From the IMG/VR virus record IMGVR_UViG_3300046522_000297, positions 50,008 through 114,007 of that record: a stretch of DNA of 64,000 nucleotides. One strand, 5' to 3'. The notes beneath the pieces were generated by a model. It was not told the origin of the DNA and made no database searches. It saw only the letters and a program-made list of their open reading frames with translations. How positions within the stretch are numbered: position 1 is the stretch's first letter; each line of letters begins with the position of its first letter. This document shows, piece after piece, positions 35,787 to 45,042 of this stretch. This stretch comes from a virus. The position numbers were made by a program, and so were the translations under genes.

Positions 35787-36485
35787 TTATTTGGGCCAGC
35801 CTTCGTTAATATTCAGAGTGTTCAGGTCTGAGATATTAGTAGCAGCGGTCACAGCCGCCTTCAAACCCTTTGCAAACTCATGAAGAGCATTCGCATGTAA
35901 AGCCAGAGCTACTGGTAAAGCAAGGATCTCTGTGCCTTCGAAAGTCATAGTGGTATTATCCTGACACGTCCAAACGATAAAAAAAGTTTGTCCGTTCAGG
36001 GCAGCGATTTGAGCAGCTTGAACAGCAGTGTTTATTCGTTGAACACTACGTTCGTCAGAGTCAAAAACCTTGCCTTTATACGTGAAACCTGAGGCTTCCA
36101 ATTGATCACGCTTGGTATTAATGTCAATGATTTTTTGAGCTTTAGCTTCTTCCAAGGTCAGAGGCCTACTTACAGTCACGCTGTTCTCAACCCCGACGAG
36201 ACCTTTAACCAAGTTCATAGAGGTGTCAACTGTAGAGCTCTTAATCTTTTCCTGAAGATCAAACCACGCAGTTGGGCAGAATGCCATTATGTAGTCTACC
36301 AAGGCTTGCCCAGTTGGGACCGGAACGGGAAGAGTGACTAGGTAGTCTGTACGGTAAAGCCTAGGAGTACCATCTGGATTCCATGCAGAAACTAAGGAAG
36401 ACTCCGGTAGGCTATCTGAGTAATAGCGCACTAGTACCTGATGTTCTTCAGGGATGGTATTTATGATTTTGTATTTTATGTCCAT
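35787..36485 (-). CDS. Tail fibre-associated protein with DUF4376-like domain, 232 aa
   Basis: Residues about 115-225 match DUF4376, often found in tail-fibre assembly or tip proteins: I.T.RDQLEASGFTYKGKVFDSDERSVQRINTAVQ, then TCQDNTTMTF. The N-terminal part resembles short fibre-assembly regions. It lies between the Gly-rich adhesin and lysis genes, the usual place for fibre chaperones. Confidence 0.8.
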   Translation of the reverse strand: MDIKYKIINTIPEEHQVLVRYYSDSLPESSLVSAWNPDGTPRLYRTDYLVTLPVPVPTGQALVDYIMAFCPTAWFDLQEKIKSSTVDTSMNLVKGLVGVENSVTVSRPLTLEEAKAQKIIDINTKRDQLEASGFTYKGKVFDSDERSVQRINTAVQAAQIAALNGQTFFIVWTCQDNTTMTFEGTEILALPVALALHANALHEFAKGLKAAVTAATNISDLNTLNINEGWPK

Positions 36486-36486
36486 A

Positions 36487-37410
36487 TTAAGTACTTGAAG
36501 TTGATCCTACTAAAGTTCCATTAGAGACGAACTTGACTAAAGAAGTCCCTTTTACACTATACCCCGATGGGCCGTCGTCTCCATCGCTAGAGTAATAGGT
36601 AGTCCCTGCAGCACCTGCCGGTCCCCCCGATCCGTTAGGCCAGTTGGTGATGATAATGCCCGGTGAATAAGTAGATCCCGTTATACCTGCACTACCGGGT
36701 CTACCCACAGTACCTCCAGGCCCGCCATATCCCCCCGCCGCAGTACCCGTGTTGTTATTAGGCCCGCCACCGTAAGCTCCATTCATATACCATTGACCTG
36801 TTCCCCCGTTACCTCCGGGATTATAAGTCCATAGAGAAGAGTTACCGGGATCGGAAGCCATAGCCCATCTTGAGCCACCGCCACCGCCACCGCCACCTCC
36901 GCCACCATCCCCTCCGTAACCTATGGCCCCATCGCCGCCATAGCCACCAGGTCCACCAGAGATAGTTCCAGAGTTATCTATCGCAAGGAGATACTGAACT
37001 TTGATACCAGGAGCTCCCATTCCACCATCTCCAGCGTCATAAGCGAATCCGTTAGTACCCCTAGCCCCGCTAGAGCCGTTCTGGGCAAAAGTAACGCCAG
37101 AACCACTGCCTCCGCTACCTCCGCTACCTCCGATCCCGCTGTTAGCTAGGATTGGAACTCCGTTAGAACCTTTTACTCCTCGACCACCCTTTATAGTCCC
37201 AGTGTTCTTGAGGAATAGTTGAGAAGCAGCGTGCCAGCCAGTCCCAGTGTCAAGAGCGGGAGTACCGCTACCATCTGTACTTGTCAGGGTACCAGTAGCG
37301 ACGCACGAAACTCTAACGGGTCCGATAGGGTTGCCGGCAGCAGTTCTCATGTTATAGTTAGAAGTGTTACCTGGAGTTAACACTATAGTTCGCATTGGTA
37401 CACAAAACAT
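36487..37410 (-). CDS. Glycine-rich tail fibre tip/adhesin, 307 aa
   Basis: Central region (about residues 85-270) is dominated by Gly, with motifs such as GGPGGYGGDG, a run of 11 Gly, and GGYGGPGGTVGRPG. Such segments form packed polyglycine-II helices in receptor-binding adhesins (T-even gp38-type and J-protein tips). The N-terminal 70 residues look like a beta attachment domain. Likely the host-recognition tip; receptor unknown. Overlaps the 37410 gene by one base. Confidence 0.82.
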   Translation of the reverse strand: MFCVPMRTIVLTPGNTSNYNMRTAAGNPIGPVRVSCVATGTLTSTDGSGTPALDTGTGWHAASQLFLKNTGTIKGGRGVKGSNGVPILANSGIGGSGGSGGSGSGVTFAQNGSSGARGTNGFAYDAGDGGMGAPGIKVQYLLAIDNSGTISGGPGGYGGDGAIGYGGDGGGGGGGGGGGSRWAMASDPGNSSLWTYNPGGNGGTGQWYMNGAYGGGPNNNTGTAAGGYGGPGGTVGRPGSAGITGSTYSPGIIITNWPNGSGGPAGAAGTTYYSSDGDDGPSGYSVKGTSLVKFVSNGTLVGSTSST

Positions 37411-37778
37411 TACATGTTCCTTATGTATGAAACGTAGATATTAGTCCCGTCACAAATACCTGATATTAGGTCTACGGCATTTGCTGCGGTTGATAGCACT
37501 GGTGCTACTTTCTCAGGCCAGTGGAATACGCTACCCCACGAAGTTACTGTTCTATTCCCCGTAGCATCTTGCCTTACGAAGAGAGAGACTCCGCCTACTT
37601 TTAAGTTTGTAGGGTTATTAATAACTCGATTTCCACTAAGAGTAACCGTAGCTATATTTCCCTTGCTGATGTTCCAGTCTATATTCGCTGCATCAGTCAG
37701 CGTTTGAGAAACGTCTGGAGTCGCAGTAGTGCCAGTGCCACCACTATAGGTCCCAGATCCTGATAATGATCTTCCCAT
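37410..37778 (-). CDS. Short tail fibre/attachment protein, 122 aa
   Basis: Beta-rich domain with ATVTLSGNRVINNPTNLKVGG and SLFVRQDATGNRTVTSWGS, a pattern of C-terminal domains of phage fibres. It probably links the Gly-rich tip to the fibre. A terminator lies between it and the next fibre gene upstream. Confidence 0.75.
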   Translation of the reverse strand: MGRSLSGSGTYSGGTGTTATPDVSQTLTDAANIDWNISKGNIATVTLSGNRVINNPTNLKVGGVSLFVRQDATGNRTVTSWGSVFHWPEKVAPVLSTAANAVDLISGICDGTNIYVSYIRNM

Positions 37779-37855
37779 TTGTTTATCCTTGTTGTTATAG
37801 CAGATTGCCTGCCATTTTATAAAAGTATTTTAACCAGTTAAGCTATATGTTCAAA

Positions 37856-37879
37856 ATAAAACCCTCCGAAGAGGGTTTG
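37856..37879 (-). terminator. Terminator after the tailspike at 37899
   Basis: AAACCCTC-CGAA-GAGGGTTT (37858-37877); on the minus strand TTTTATTTT follows. Confidence 0.8.
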
Positions 37880-37898
37880 TGTTAAGAATTTAAGAAAG

Positions 37899-39761
37899 TT
37901 ATATACCTATCGCCGTTCTAGATATCCTTAGATTCGCAACATCAGTGGTACCAGAAGTGGTCGCATCGTTGGAGGATGCTGCGGGTATCAGTCCTACTCT
38001 AAGATGCGCTACATTGGCGGAGGCTGCTTTATGAGCAACTAAAAATTCCCCCCAAGAGGTAGGTATATTAGTAGTTCCATAAAATGAATTCGATATAAAG
38101 GTACCTGAGCTATCATATTCCTGAACTATAACTGCAAATGACGTGGCAGTATTCTTCTTAATAGATAGCTTTACAAATAATCGAGAACCCACAGTTACGG
38201 GTATAAAGCTATTAATAGTATGCTGCCGTATATTAGACGTCGTATCATCATTTATCGTAACAGCTTGTGGTGCACCAAGGGGCTTCGTAGCGGCTACCGT
38301 GGTAGTTACGGCAGGATCTACGAAATATTTGAGTTTATTAGTAGTACTATCTATATCTAGCCATGGATTTGGATTCAGATTTACGTATCCACCCGAATTC
38401 ACAAAATTCCCATAAACTGAGGCATCTGCAAACCCGGGGCAGTATAAATAGTCCTGTCCGTTTTCATCTGGATTTATACCTTTAACATGGTTCACTCCCT
38501 GGATCTTAACTCCCAATGAAGCATTTTTACTACGGTTACCGGTTATTGTGCAACCAGACGCCCCTAATGGAATAGTACCATCGGTTCTACCAGTGCCGGA
38601 TTCTATAGTAGCTATGTGAGCTCCTATGTTTTCCCCGTAATTATTTATACTTTCGCAATTGATCCCGTTGAGAATTCTAAATGCATTGGTAGTAATGTTC
38701 TTTACGATGTTATCGTATATACGCACTCCAATCGAAGGATGCCCTATTCCGCTCTCCTGTGTTCTACCGTAGTCTGTTACGAATACCCCAGAAACTACTT
38801 TACCGCCGCCATTACATACGTTATGACCTATGTTTATTCTCTCACCTTGAACTTCTATGAAATCAGTAAAAGTACCTGGCCCCGTATAAGAGGATTCTAC
38901 GACGCATAGGTTATCGGATATAATCCCGTCGAAACTTCCGTCAACGCTGTGGTGACAGTCATACATATTTTTAGTATGATTACCTCTTATTAGGAAATGT
39001 GCACATCCACGTTTTATATCAGCCAACGTTCTGATGGATTCGGCGGTATTATCATTGATATTTATATATCTAAAATTAACGGTACTATACCCATTACCTG
39101 CCGATGAATAATCCCAAGTTTGTTCAAATCTCACTGCATCCATAGATACTACCCCGGATACCCCTCCTAGAGATCTCTTATCTGGATTCGTTATAAATTT
39201 ACAACGAGTAACACTAATATTAGAACCTGAAGCAGAAACGTCTGTAGCTATGAACCTTATAAAATGATCCTGGGCATCTTGCATGGAGCAGTTAGTTACA
39301 GTGAACCCGTTTAAGGTTTCACCAGACCCCAGTTCAATAGAAATGATTGCATTATATTGATATCCGGGGTTGGCGACTCTTCTGCCATCGAACTTCAGAT
39401 TTCTTATATGAAAATTTAACAAAGATCCTGCGCCTGCTGCCTTGGATATACCCGCTTGAGATGTAGACACTTGGGTTTGTAATAGGGTACCAGTACCGTC
39501 TAATGTCACATTACTTTTAGGAGTAATCTGGCTAAACGAATAGTTTCCGTCAGGGATAATAACTAATCCTCCTCCTGCCAGATTAGAAGTATTTATAGCA
39601 GCTTGAATAGCAGCGGTATCATCTGTTACCCCATCTCCTTTAGCCCCAAAGTCCTTGACATTGATAATATCTCCAAACTTGTCCTTAAGGGTTCTCTCTA
39701 CGGAATTTGTAAGGTCGGATTTGTGTTTAATTAGTTCAGTTGAAAGTTTAGTTAATGACAT
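37899..39761 (-). CDS. Tailspike, pectate-lyase-like beta-helix, 620 aa
   Basis: The N-terminal anchor (MSLTKLSTELIKHKSDLTNSV) and INVKDFGAKGDGVTDDTAAIQAAI precede a long right-handed beta-helix, as in capsule-degrading tailspikes. I start at the ATG 39761 (MSLTK, shared with its neighbours) because the ATG at 39788 lies inside the preceding gene. The C-terminal 150 residues resemble a jelly-roll carbohydrate-binding domain. Probably a receptor or polysaccharide depolymerase; the catalytic pair is not identified. Confidence 0.85.
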   Translation of the reverse strand: MSLTKLSTELIKHKSDLTNSVERTLKDKFGDIINVKDFGAKGDGVTDDTAAIQAAINTSNLAGGGLVIIPDGNYSFSQITPKSNVTLDGTGTLLQTQVSTSQAGISKAAGAGSLLNFHIRNLKFDGRRVANPGYQYNAIISIELGSGETLNGFTVTNCSMQDAQDHFIRFIATDVSASGSNISVTRCKFITNPDKRSLGGVSGVVSMDAVRFEQTWDYSSAGNGYSTVNFRYININDNTAESIRTLADIKRGCAHFLIRGNHTKNMYDCHHSVDGSFDGIISDNLCVVESSYTGPGTFTDFIEVQGERINIGHNVCNGGGKVVSGVFVTDYGRTQESGIGHPSIGVRIYDNIVKNITTNAFRILNGINCESINNYGENIGAHIATIESGTGRTDGTIPLGASGCTITGNRSKNASLGVKIQGVNHVKGINPDENGQDYLYCPGFADASVYGNFVNSGGYVNLNPNPWLDIDSTTNKLKYFVDPAVTTTVAATKPLGAPQAVTINDDTTSNIRQHTINSFIPVTVGSRLFVKLSIKKNTATSFAVIVQEYDSSGTFISNSFYGTTNIPTSWGEFLVAHKAASANVAHLRVGLIPAASSNDATTSGTTDVANLRISRTAIGI

Positions 39762-39765
39762 AGTT

Positions 39766-41247
39766 TTAAAGTATTTCACAAGATACATTGAACGGTCCCC
39801 CAGAAGCAGGCACCGCGTTCACCACCGTTATGGTAAATCCACCAGTAGTCTTCGTAGCTACGAAGGGGATGGCTGCTGCCGCAGTAGTATTTCTAGGGAA
39901 GATATTGATAGCAGAGTAAAATCCCATGACGTTACCGTTGGTAACCACCGTGGACCCTCCTGCCGCAAGCCCTGCCAGATTAACAGCAAGTATCAATGCA
40001 TCGGGACTCAGCTTACTAGTTCTAACGGTGACTCCCGAGCCGGAAGCGCTGAAGGGTCCGAAACTGTTACCGACAAGATTACTATCCGTCAATGAGCAAT
40101 CGTTGCCCGCAGTAAAGTTGACCCCGTAATCATGGTTATTAATAGCGGTGACCCCAGATACCCTGACGTTATCCGTATTAAAGGAGTAAACTCCAGAACC
40201 AGTAACAGCACCTTCTAGTCTATTAGAACCCTTGACTTGTACTTTGGTAGCTCCGTCACTGATGTTTATGCAATTATTGTATGCACCGTTTACAGTGATG
40301 TTAACTAATTCAAAATTAGTAGTATTTCCACCAACTGAAACACCATTGTGAGTTGATCCTGAGGTAGCGGCCTGCCCTGCGTTCAAAACGGTGATGTTAA
40401 CACCACGACTGTACGAAGCAGGTTTCCCAGTATGACCAAAGTTAACACCGTTGTTAAATTGGTTGTTTTTACTTACGATGTTACAAGCTGTGGAATAGGT
40501 ACTATCCAGAACAACACTAGACGCTCCACAGTTTTCAGCATGGATACCATCTATAATGTTGCCCACCCCTCCTGCACCGCTTATGGAAACCGCAGACCAG
40601 CCATTAGATCCATCACCTAAGGCGTTGATTCTTCTTATAGAGCAGTTAAGGCTGGCACCGTCGAAGTATATACCTTCCCTCTGCCACACACTTAAAAAGA
40701 TATCGTGAGCGTGACACCTAACTCCGTCTACGAAAACTACACAGCCTTGGCTGGCTACGACCCCGTTACTCGATGTGTATTTATTGTTGCCTAGTTTTCT
40801 AACGTTGATTCTACAATCCGTAGGCTTTACGAATTTAATGAGACCTTGTCTATCACCAATTTGGTTAGCTGAATTTCCGTCGATCTCTCCTGAGCCCGAA
40901 ATCATTATGTTAGAATTCCCATTTGTAGTATCCACATTAACGAACATATACGAATCGCTCGACGTATTAGGTTTCCGTAGACATTTTCCGTCTATAACTA
41001 GGACAACGTTAGAGGGGATACTGACAGTATCTATAACGTAGGTATACCCCGCCGGGAATGCGATTTTTGAAAATGCGGAAACTGCGGATTGAATAGCAGC
41101 GGTATCATCAGTAACACCATCCCCCTTAGCCCCAAAATCCCTTACGCTTACAAACTCGTCGAGCTTATCCTTAGAGGTTCTCTCAGAAGAACCTATCGGA
41201 AAGGCTTTATATCTTATTAATTCTGCCGAAATTTTTGTAGTTGACAT
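39766..41247 (-). CDS. Tailspike, pectate-lyase-like beta-helix, 493 aa
   Basis: Starts MSTTKISAELIRYKAFPIGSS, then VSVRDFGAKGDGVTDDTAAIQ and a parallel beta-helix with repeating short strands. The anchor is homologous to that of the 37899 spike. No separate chaperone domain. It ends 4 bases before the next spike's start, so the two are made from one message. Specificity unknown. Confidence 0.85.
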   Translation of the reverse strand: MSTTKISAELIRYKAFPIGSSERTSKDKLDEFVSVRDFGAKGDGVTDDTAAIQSAVSAFSKIAFPAGYTYVIDTVSIPSNVVLVIDGKCLRKPNTSSDSYMFVNVDTTNGNSNIMISGSGEIDGNSANQIGDRQGLIKFVKPTDCRINVRKLGNNKYTSSNGVVASQGCVVFVDGVRCHAHDIFLSVWQREGIYFDGASLNCSIRRINALGDGSNGWSAVSISGAGGVGNIIDGIHAENCGASSVVLDSTYSTACNIVSKNNQFNNGVNFGHTGKPASYSRGVNITVLNAGQAATSGSTHNGVSVGGNTTNFELVNITVNGAYNNCINISDGATKVQVKGSNRLEGAVTGSGVYSFNTDNVRVSGVTAINNHDYGVNFTAGNDCSLTDSNLVGNSFGPFSASGSGVTVRTSKLSPDALILAVNLAGLAAGGSTVVTNGNVMGFYSAINIFPRNTTAAAAIPFVATKTTGGFTITVVNAVPASGGPFNVSCEIL

Positions 41248-41250
41248 AGT

Positions 41251-41303
41251 TATCTTTACGAAAAAGAGGCCTCGAAGGGCCTCTATTATTTTAGGTGAAC
41301 TTA
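41251..41303. repeat. Intergenic repeat, copy 1
   Basis: 53-base segment that matches 43042-43094 at 51 positions. It contains a terminator hairpin and lies before tailspike genes on the minus strand. Confidence 0.85.
41261..41284 (-). terminator. Terminator between tailspike genes
   Basis: Minus strand AGAGGCC-CTTCGA-GGCCTCT then TTTTTC, within the 53-base repeat. Confidence 0.85.
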
Positions 41304-43034
41304 CAGCCCAGTTATAACTTCGGAAGCTGGATTTGACCCAATGTTATTCATATACTCTACCAAGACCGTTGCAGTAGTAGTCCCATACGCACTAGGTATA
41401 TTTAACTGAAGGTCTACCGTATTGTCACCGTTACGGATCATAGTAGCCGTAATAGTCCCCAGCGCGCTACCGCCAGTGTTGGATACCGCCGTAGCATCCC
41501 CGATCTTTGATATAGTCTGTGACGCCGTAGCTTCTTTATAGCATGCAAACTGATAAGTTTGAGCTCCTACGAAGCCGATATCCGGGTTATAACTATTAAG
41601 TAACATCACCGTAATTTTACCGAAACAATTAGAGCCGTATGAGCTATTGTCAATTCTAATAACAGACTGAGCACTCCCCCCCGTGAGAGATTTAGTGTAT
41701 ACGAAGTTTTTGATATTACTCACCCCATCATATCGGCTAGTGCCATAACGGTTGATGTATCTCGTTCCACTTTCATCACGGATAGTAAGCAGAGAGTTTG
41801 CATCAGAAACATACCACCAATTAGTACCTCCGATTTCTACAGGCTTTCTAATATTATCTAATATAACGGTAGCCCCCGTAGAAGCTGAGAGTTGTCCATA
41901 GGTACCTCCAGCATTACCAGGGTTAGCGATTCCTAGCCAGGTATTGGTGAAGGTAACCCTTGTCCCGGCATCTGAGAACTGGTAAGGGAAATACGACCCA
42001 GGTGCGGACCCTACCTTGTAAATTATAAGTGCTCCACCGACTACGGTAACTTCGGCCCCGTTAACGGCTTGGACAATACGGCTGAAGGACTCAGCACCGC
42101 ATCCCGTCATTGAAATGACTGAGTTATCAAAATAATAGCAACGGTCAACACTATCTGCAGAACACGAGGTCATGGAACTATAGTTCAGGTTAGTGAAAGT
42201 GTACCCCGTTCCTCCAGCACTGCTCTTACCGTCGACTGCGACGTTTTTAAATCCATTGCTAGTGCCCGTATTAATATTGAAATGATCTTTGCTAAAACGT
42301 GACCGAATTTTAACCCACTCAATCTGCCACATATCGAAGCCCTTTATGAAGAACTTTGAGTAGTTACAGAACAGACTTTCGAACGACGAATAGCAAACCC
42401 GCTGCCCGTGGAAAACCCCAACGCTACCATCAGACGGTAGATCGAAACTACAGTTAATTATATTGAAATCGGTCAAATAACTTTCGTTAGGACAAATTAA
42501 GTTAAAAACTACAGGTTGATCCCATGTTAAGGTTTGTACAACCCCGTTGGAATCCGTGTAGGTACGGGTTACCACATTAGTAGTTAAAGAGGTTTTCTTA
42601 AATGTGGTCTTTCTTTTTTCACCATAGACGTTCACATCGGAGGTAATATTAATTGGAGTATCTATTAGAAACGTACCTACTGCATATATATTCTTGTAAG
42701 CGTTTATAGCGCTTTGAATAGCTGAGCTACTAACGGTTGTCCCAGTGGGGTCTGCGCCAAACCATTCCACGTTTACAGCGCCGCTAAATACTCTCTTCCA
42801 TCTTTTGCCGTTACCGGAAACGATAGTAGTGCCGCCATTGTCCACAGACGTAGTATCAGAATCGTTCCTAACAAAATTTCCGGCAATACCTGACTTCGTG
42901 ATATACACGGAAGTCTGGGCCCCTTCGTACAGACGTAGAGCTACATAGTCGTTTAGACGTAGGGTGTTTAGGGAACCTTCCACGGTGTCAGTACCGTGGG
43001 TGATCATACTGCTTTTGGCTTTTGTTAATGACAT
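41301..43034 (-). CDS. Tailspike, beta-helix, 577 aa
   Basis: N-terminal module MSLTKAKSSMITHGTDTVEG, then FVRNDSDTTSVDNGGTTIVSGNGKRWKR.F.GAVNVEWFGA, a particle-binding domain also found in the 43102 and 45043 proteins. A pectate-lyase-like repeat region follows (about residues 115-400), then a beta-sandwich tail. Probably an alternative host polysaccharide specificity. Confidence 0.85.
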   Translation of the reverse strand: MSLTKAKSSMITHGTDTVEGSLNTLRLNDYVALRLYEGAQTSVYITKSGIAGNFVRNDSDTTSVDNGGTTIVSGNGKRWKRVFSGAVNVEWFGADPTGTTVSSSAIQSAINAYKNIYAVGTFLIDTPINITSDVNVYGEKRKTTFKKTSLTTNVVTRTYTDSNGVVQTLTWDQPVVFNLICPNESYLTDFNIINCSFDLPSDGSVGVFHGQRVCYSSFESLFCNYSKFFIKGFDMWQIEWVKIRSRFSKDHFNINTGTSNGFKNVAVDGKSSAGGTGYTFTNLNYSSMTSCSADSVDRCYYFDNSVISMTGCGAESFSRIVQAVNGAEVTVVGGALIIYKVGSAPGSYFPYQFSDAGTRVTFTNTWLGIANPGNAGGTYGQLSASTGATVILDNIRKPVEIGGTNWWYVSDANSLLTIRDESGTRYINRYGTSRYDGVSNIKNFVYTKSLTGGSAQSVIRIDNSSYGSNCFGKITVMLLNSYNPDIGFVGAQTYQFACYKEATASQTISKIGDATAVSNTGGSALGTITATMIRNGDNTVDLQLNIPSAYGTTTATVLVEYMNNIGSNPASEVITGL

Positions 43035-43041
43035 ATTATAT

Positions 43042-43094
43042 TATCTTTACGAAAAAGAGGCCTCGAAGGGCCTCTAGTATTTTAGATGAACTTA
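43042..43094. repeat. Intergenic repeat, copy 2
   Basis: Second copy of the 53-base segment at 41251 (two mismatches). Confidence 0.85.
43052..43075 (-). terminator. Terminator between tailspike genes
   Basis: AGAGGCC/GGCCTCT hairpin with TTTTTC on the minus strand, same as at 41261. Confidence 0.85.
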
Positions 43095-43101
43095 TCTTAT
43101 A

Positions 43102-44997
43102 TTAATTAACTTCACCGCTGGAAGAACGAGTCACGATTACGCCCAAGCTTCCACTAGCAAGATCTATAGCGGCAGCAGTCGGGTTGTAGAAATATACAGT
43201 AACAACGCCTGAAGCGGTGACTTGCCCCCACATCTGAATACCCTGTAAGGGATTTGGGAACATCACCTGCACCGGCTCACCAACTAAAGCGTTATTCACG
43301 TTTAGAGTGGTGCTAGTGCTAGCTCCAGCAGCCAAGCTAGGCGGATCATAAGTCTTACTTGCCAGACGATTTGTAGGGTACAGGAATCCACTGTAGTTGG
43401 TGGTGATCGTGCCGCCATTCACCTTAAACAGGTTCTGCTGGATGAAGTTGTTGCTTTCTGCCGAGAGGTTCGTTCCGGTGATGCAGCGGGTACGTGTTAC
43501 ATTGGTTTGGGCGTAATGCACATTATTTGTGATACGAGAATACGTAAAACCACAGTTACGTATAAGGATATCATCGTCATTTACGATGGCCGAATTCACG
43601 GTCAGCGGGGTGCCGAAGCGATTGCCGTCGATAATGCATCCCGAGAACTGACAATTGGTAAAGCCCCCAGTGCTCTCGACGCATAGACTATATTCAGTCA
43701 GCAGGCCTGGCTGAGTCACAAACACATTGCCGGTGAACATGAAGCTGAAAACTTCGCTCGACGACGGTGTCACGAGGTTGACGTGTTTGGCCTTGACCGG
43801 CTGGCCGACCGTGCCTACCGCAAGGACGCAACTGAACGTGTTGTCCTTGATCTTAAGGCCCGGACAGTTTAGCGCCTTGAGGCCGTTGTTGACAACGATG
43901 GTGCGCGCTTGGTCGATATCGCTCCGAAGCCAGTTCTCGTTGATGATCGTGCCATAGCACTGTTTCAGATAGATCTGAGCCTGTCCGTTAGTGTTCTTGA
44001 CCTTGGTACGGCTGATCATCAGATTTTCATCAAAGCTACAGATAATATTAGCCATGCCGAGATCAGTAGCGGGGTAGGCTGCGTCCGTCGTGCCGCTGGC
44101 ACCGTTGCCGACGATGTCGCATTGCTCGATCAGCGTCCCCACCGTATCGTAGGTGAAGATGCCCGCCTTGTCACATAGATAAGCTACGCAGTTGACGATT
44201 TTGTTGGTTTGTGTCTGGTCAAGATAGAAGCCGTGGCCGCAACTGTGGACAATGACATCACGGAAGACGTTCTGCAAACCCTGGACGCAGATGACACCGG
44301 CAGCAGCTATGTTCGCGTCTCCGTTGTGCCCACGGTCCTCAATGCCCCGGAAATTGCGAATCCACACACGCTCCACTACCATGCCCTGTGGTGCCCAGGC
44401 CCCTGTATCGAATGCTGGGTCGATGAAGTTAAGCGCATGGCCATTGCCAGCAGCGCCAGTCAAACCATTTCCATTAAACTGAAGATCTTGAATCAGGCTA
44501 TTTTGTGTGCCATCTGGATAGGCTGTCTTGATAAGCGACCCCCCAATGACCTTGGAATTGAGAATCGACTGCGTCATGCCATCCCCAATCATACCGCCGG
44601 GCTGCGGAACGACCAAAGTACGGCTAATGTTGTAGCTTCCCGTAGGCACGTAGACCCGCTTGCTGGTCGCAAGCGCGGCCTCAAATGCGCTCGTGTCATC
44701 CGTCCCCGTCCCTAGAGCGCCAAACCACTTGACGTTTACGGGCCCGGAAAAGTCTCGTTTCCATCGCTTACCGTTCAATGCCACTATAGTAGTGCCTCCG
44801 TTATCAACAGAGGTAGTATCCGAATCATCCCTTACGAAATATCCGGAAATCCCAGCCTTAGTGACGTACACAGTAGTCTGAATACCCGAATATACTCTAA
44901 GGGTCGCATAGTCGGTTAAACGTATGGCATTTAAAACACCTTCCACGGTATCGCTACCGTGGGAGATCATATAACTTTTTTCTCTTGTTAGTGACAT
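43102..44997 (-). CDS. Tailspike, beta-helix, 631 aa, with GC-rich centre
   Basis: N-terminal module MSLTREKSYMISHGSDTVEG and FVRDDSDTTSVDNGGTTIV.LNGKRWKR.FSGPVNVKWFGA as in its neighbours. DDTSAFEAALA then starts the beta-helix. The coding sequence for roughly residues 90-480 is clearly richer in G+C than the flanking module and neighbours, a sign of domain exchange. Specificity unknown. Confidence 0.85.
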   Translation of the reverse strand: MSLTREKSYMISHGSDTVEGVLNAIRLTDYATLRVYSGIQTTVYVTKAGISGYFVRDDSDTTSVDNGGTTIVALNGKRWKRDFSGPVNVKWFGALGTGTDDTSAFEAALATSKRVYVPTGSYNISRTLVVPQPGGMIGDGMTQSILNSKVIGGSLIKTAYPDGTQNSLIQDLQFNGNGLTGAAGNGHALNFIDPAFDTGAWAPQGMVVERVWIRNFRGIEDRGHNGDANIAAAGVICVQGLQNVFRDVIVHSCGHGFYLDQTQTNKIVNCVAYLCDKAGIFTYDTVGTLIEQCDIVGNGASGTTDAAYPATDLGMANIICSFDENLMISRTKVKNTNGQAQIYLKQCYGTIINENWLRSDIDQARTIVVNNGLKALNCPGLKIKDNTFSCVLAVGTVGQPVKAKHVNLVTPSSSEVFSFMFTGNVFVTQPGLLTEYSLCVESTGGFTNCQFSGCIIDGNRFGTPLTVNSAIVNDDDILIRNCGFTYSRITNNVHYAQTNVTRTRCITGTNLSAESNNFIQQNLFKVNGGTITTNYSGFLYPTNRLASKTYDPPSLAAGASTSTTLNVNNALVGEPVQVMFPNPLQGIQMWGQVTASGVVTVYFYNPTAAAIDLASGSLGVIVTRSSSGEVN

Positions 44998-45011
44998 AAC
45001 ATAGGTTTCAT

Positions 45012-45033
45012 GAAAAAGGCCCGAAGACCCTAT
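45012..45033 (-). terminator. Terminator between fibre and tailspike
   Basis: Minus strand AGGGTC-TTCG-GGCCTT then TTTC, a UUCG-looped hairpin. Confidence 0.7.
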
Positions 45034-45042
45034 TTAAATCGA

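Noticed and set aside
37410-37778. Fusion of the short fibre protein with the Gly-rich adhesin
   Set aside because: They overlap by one base in different frames with separate starts, so two proteins are more likely.
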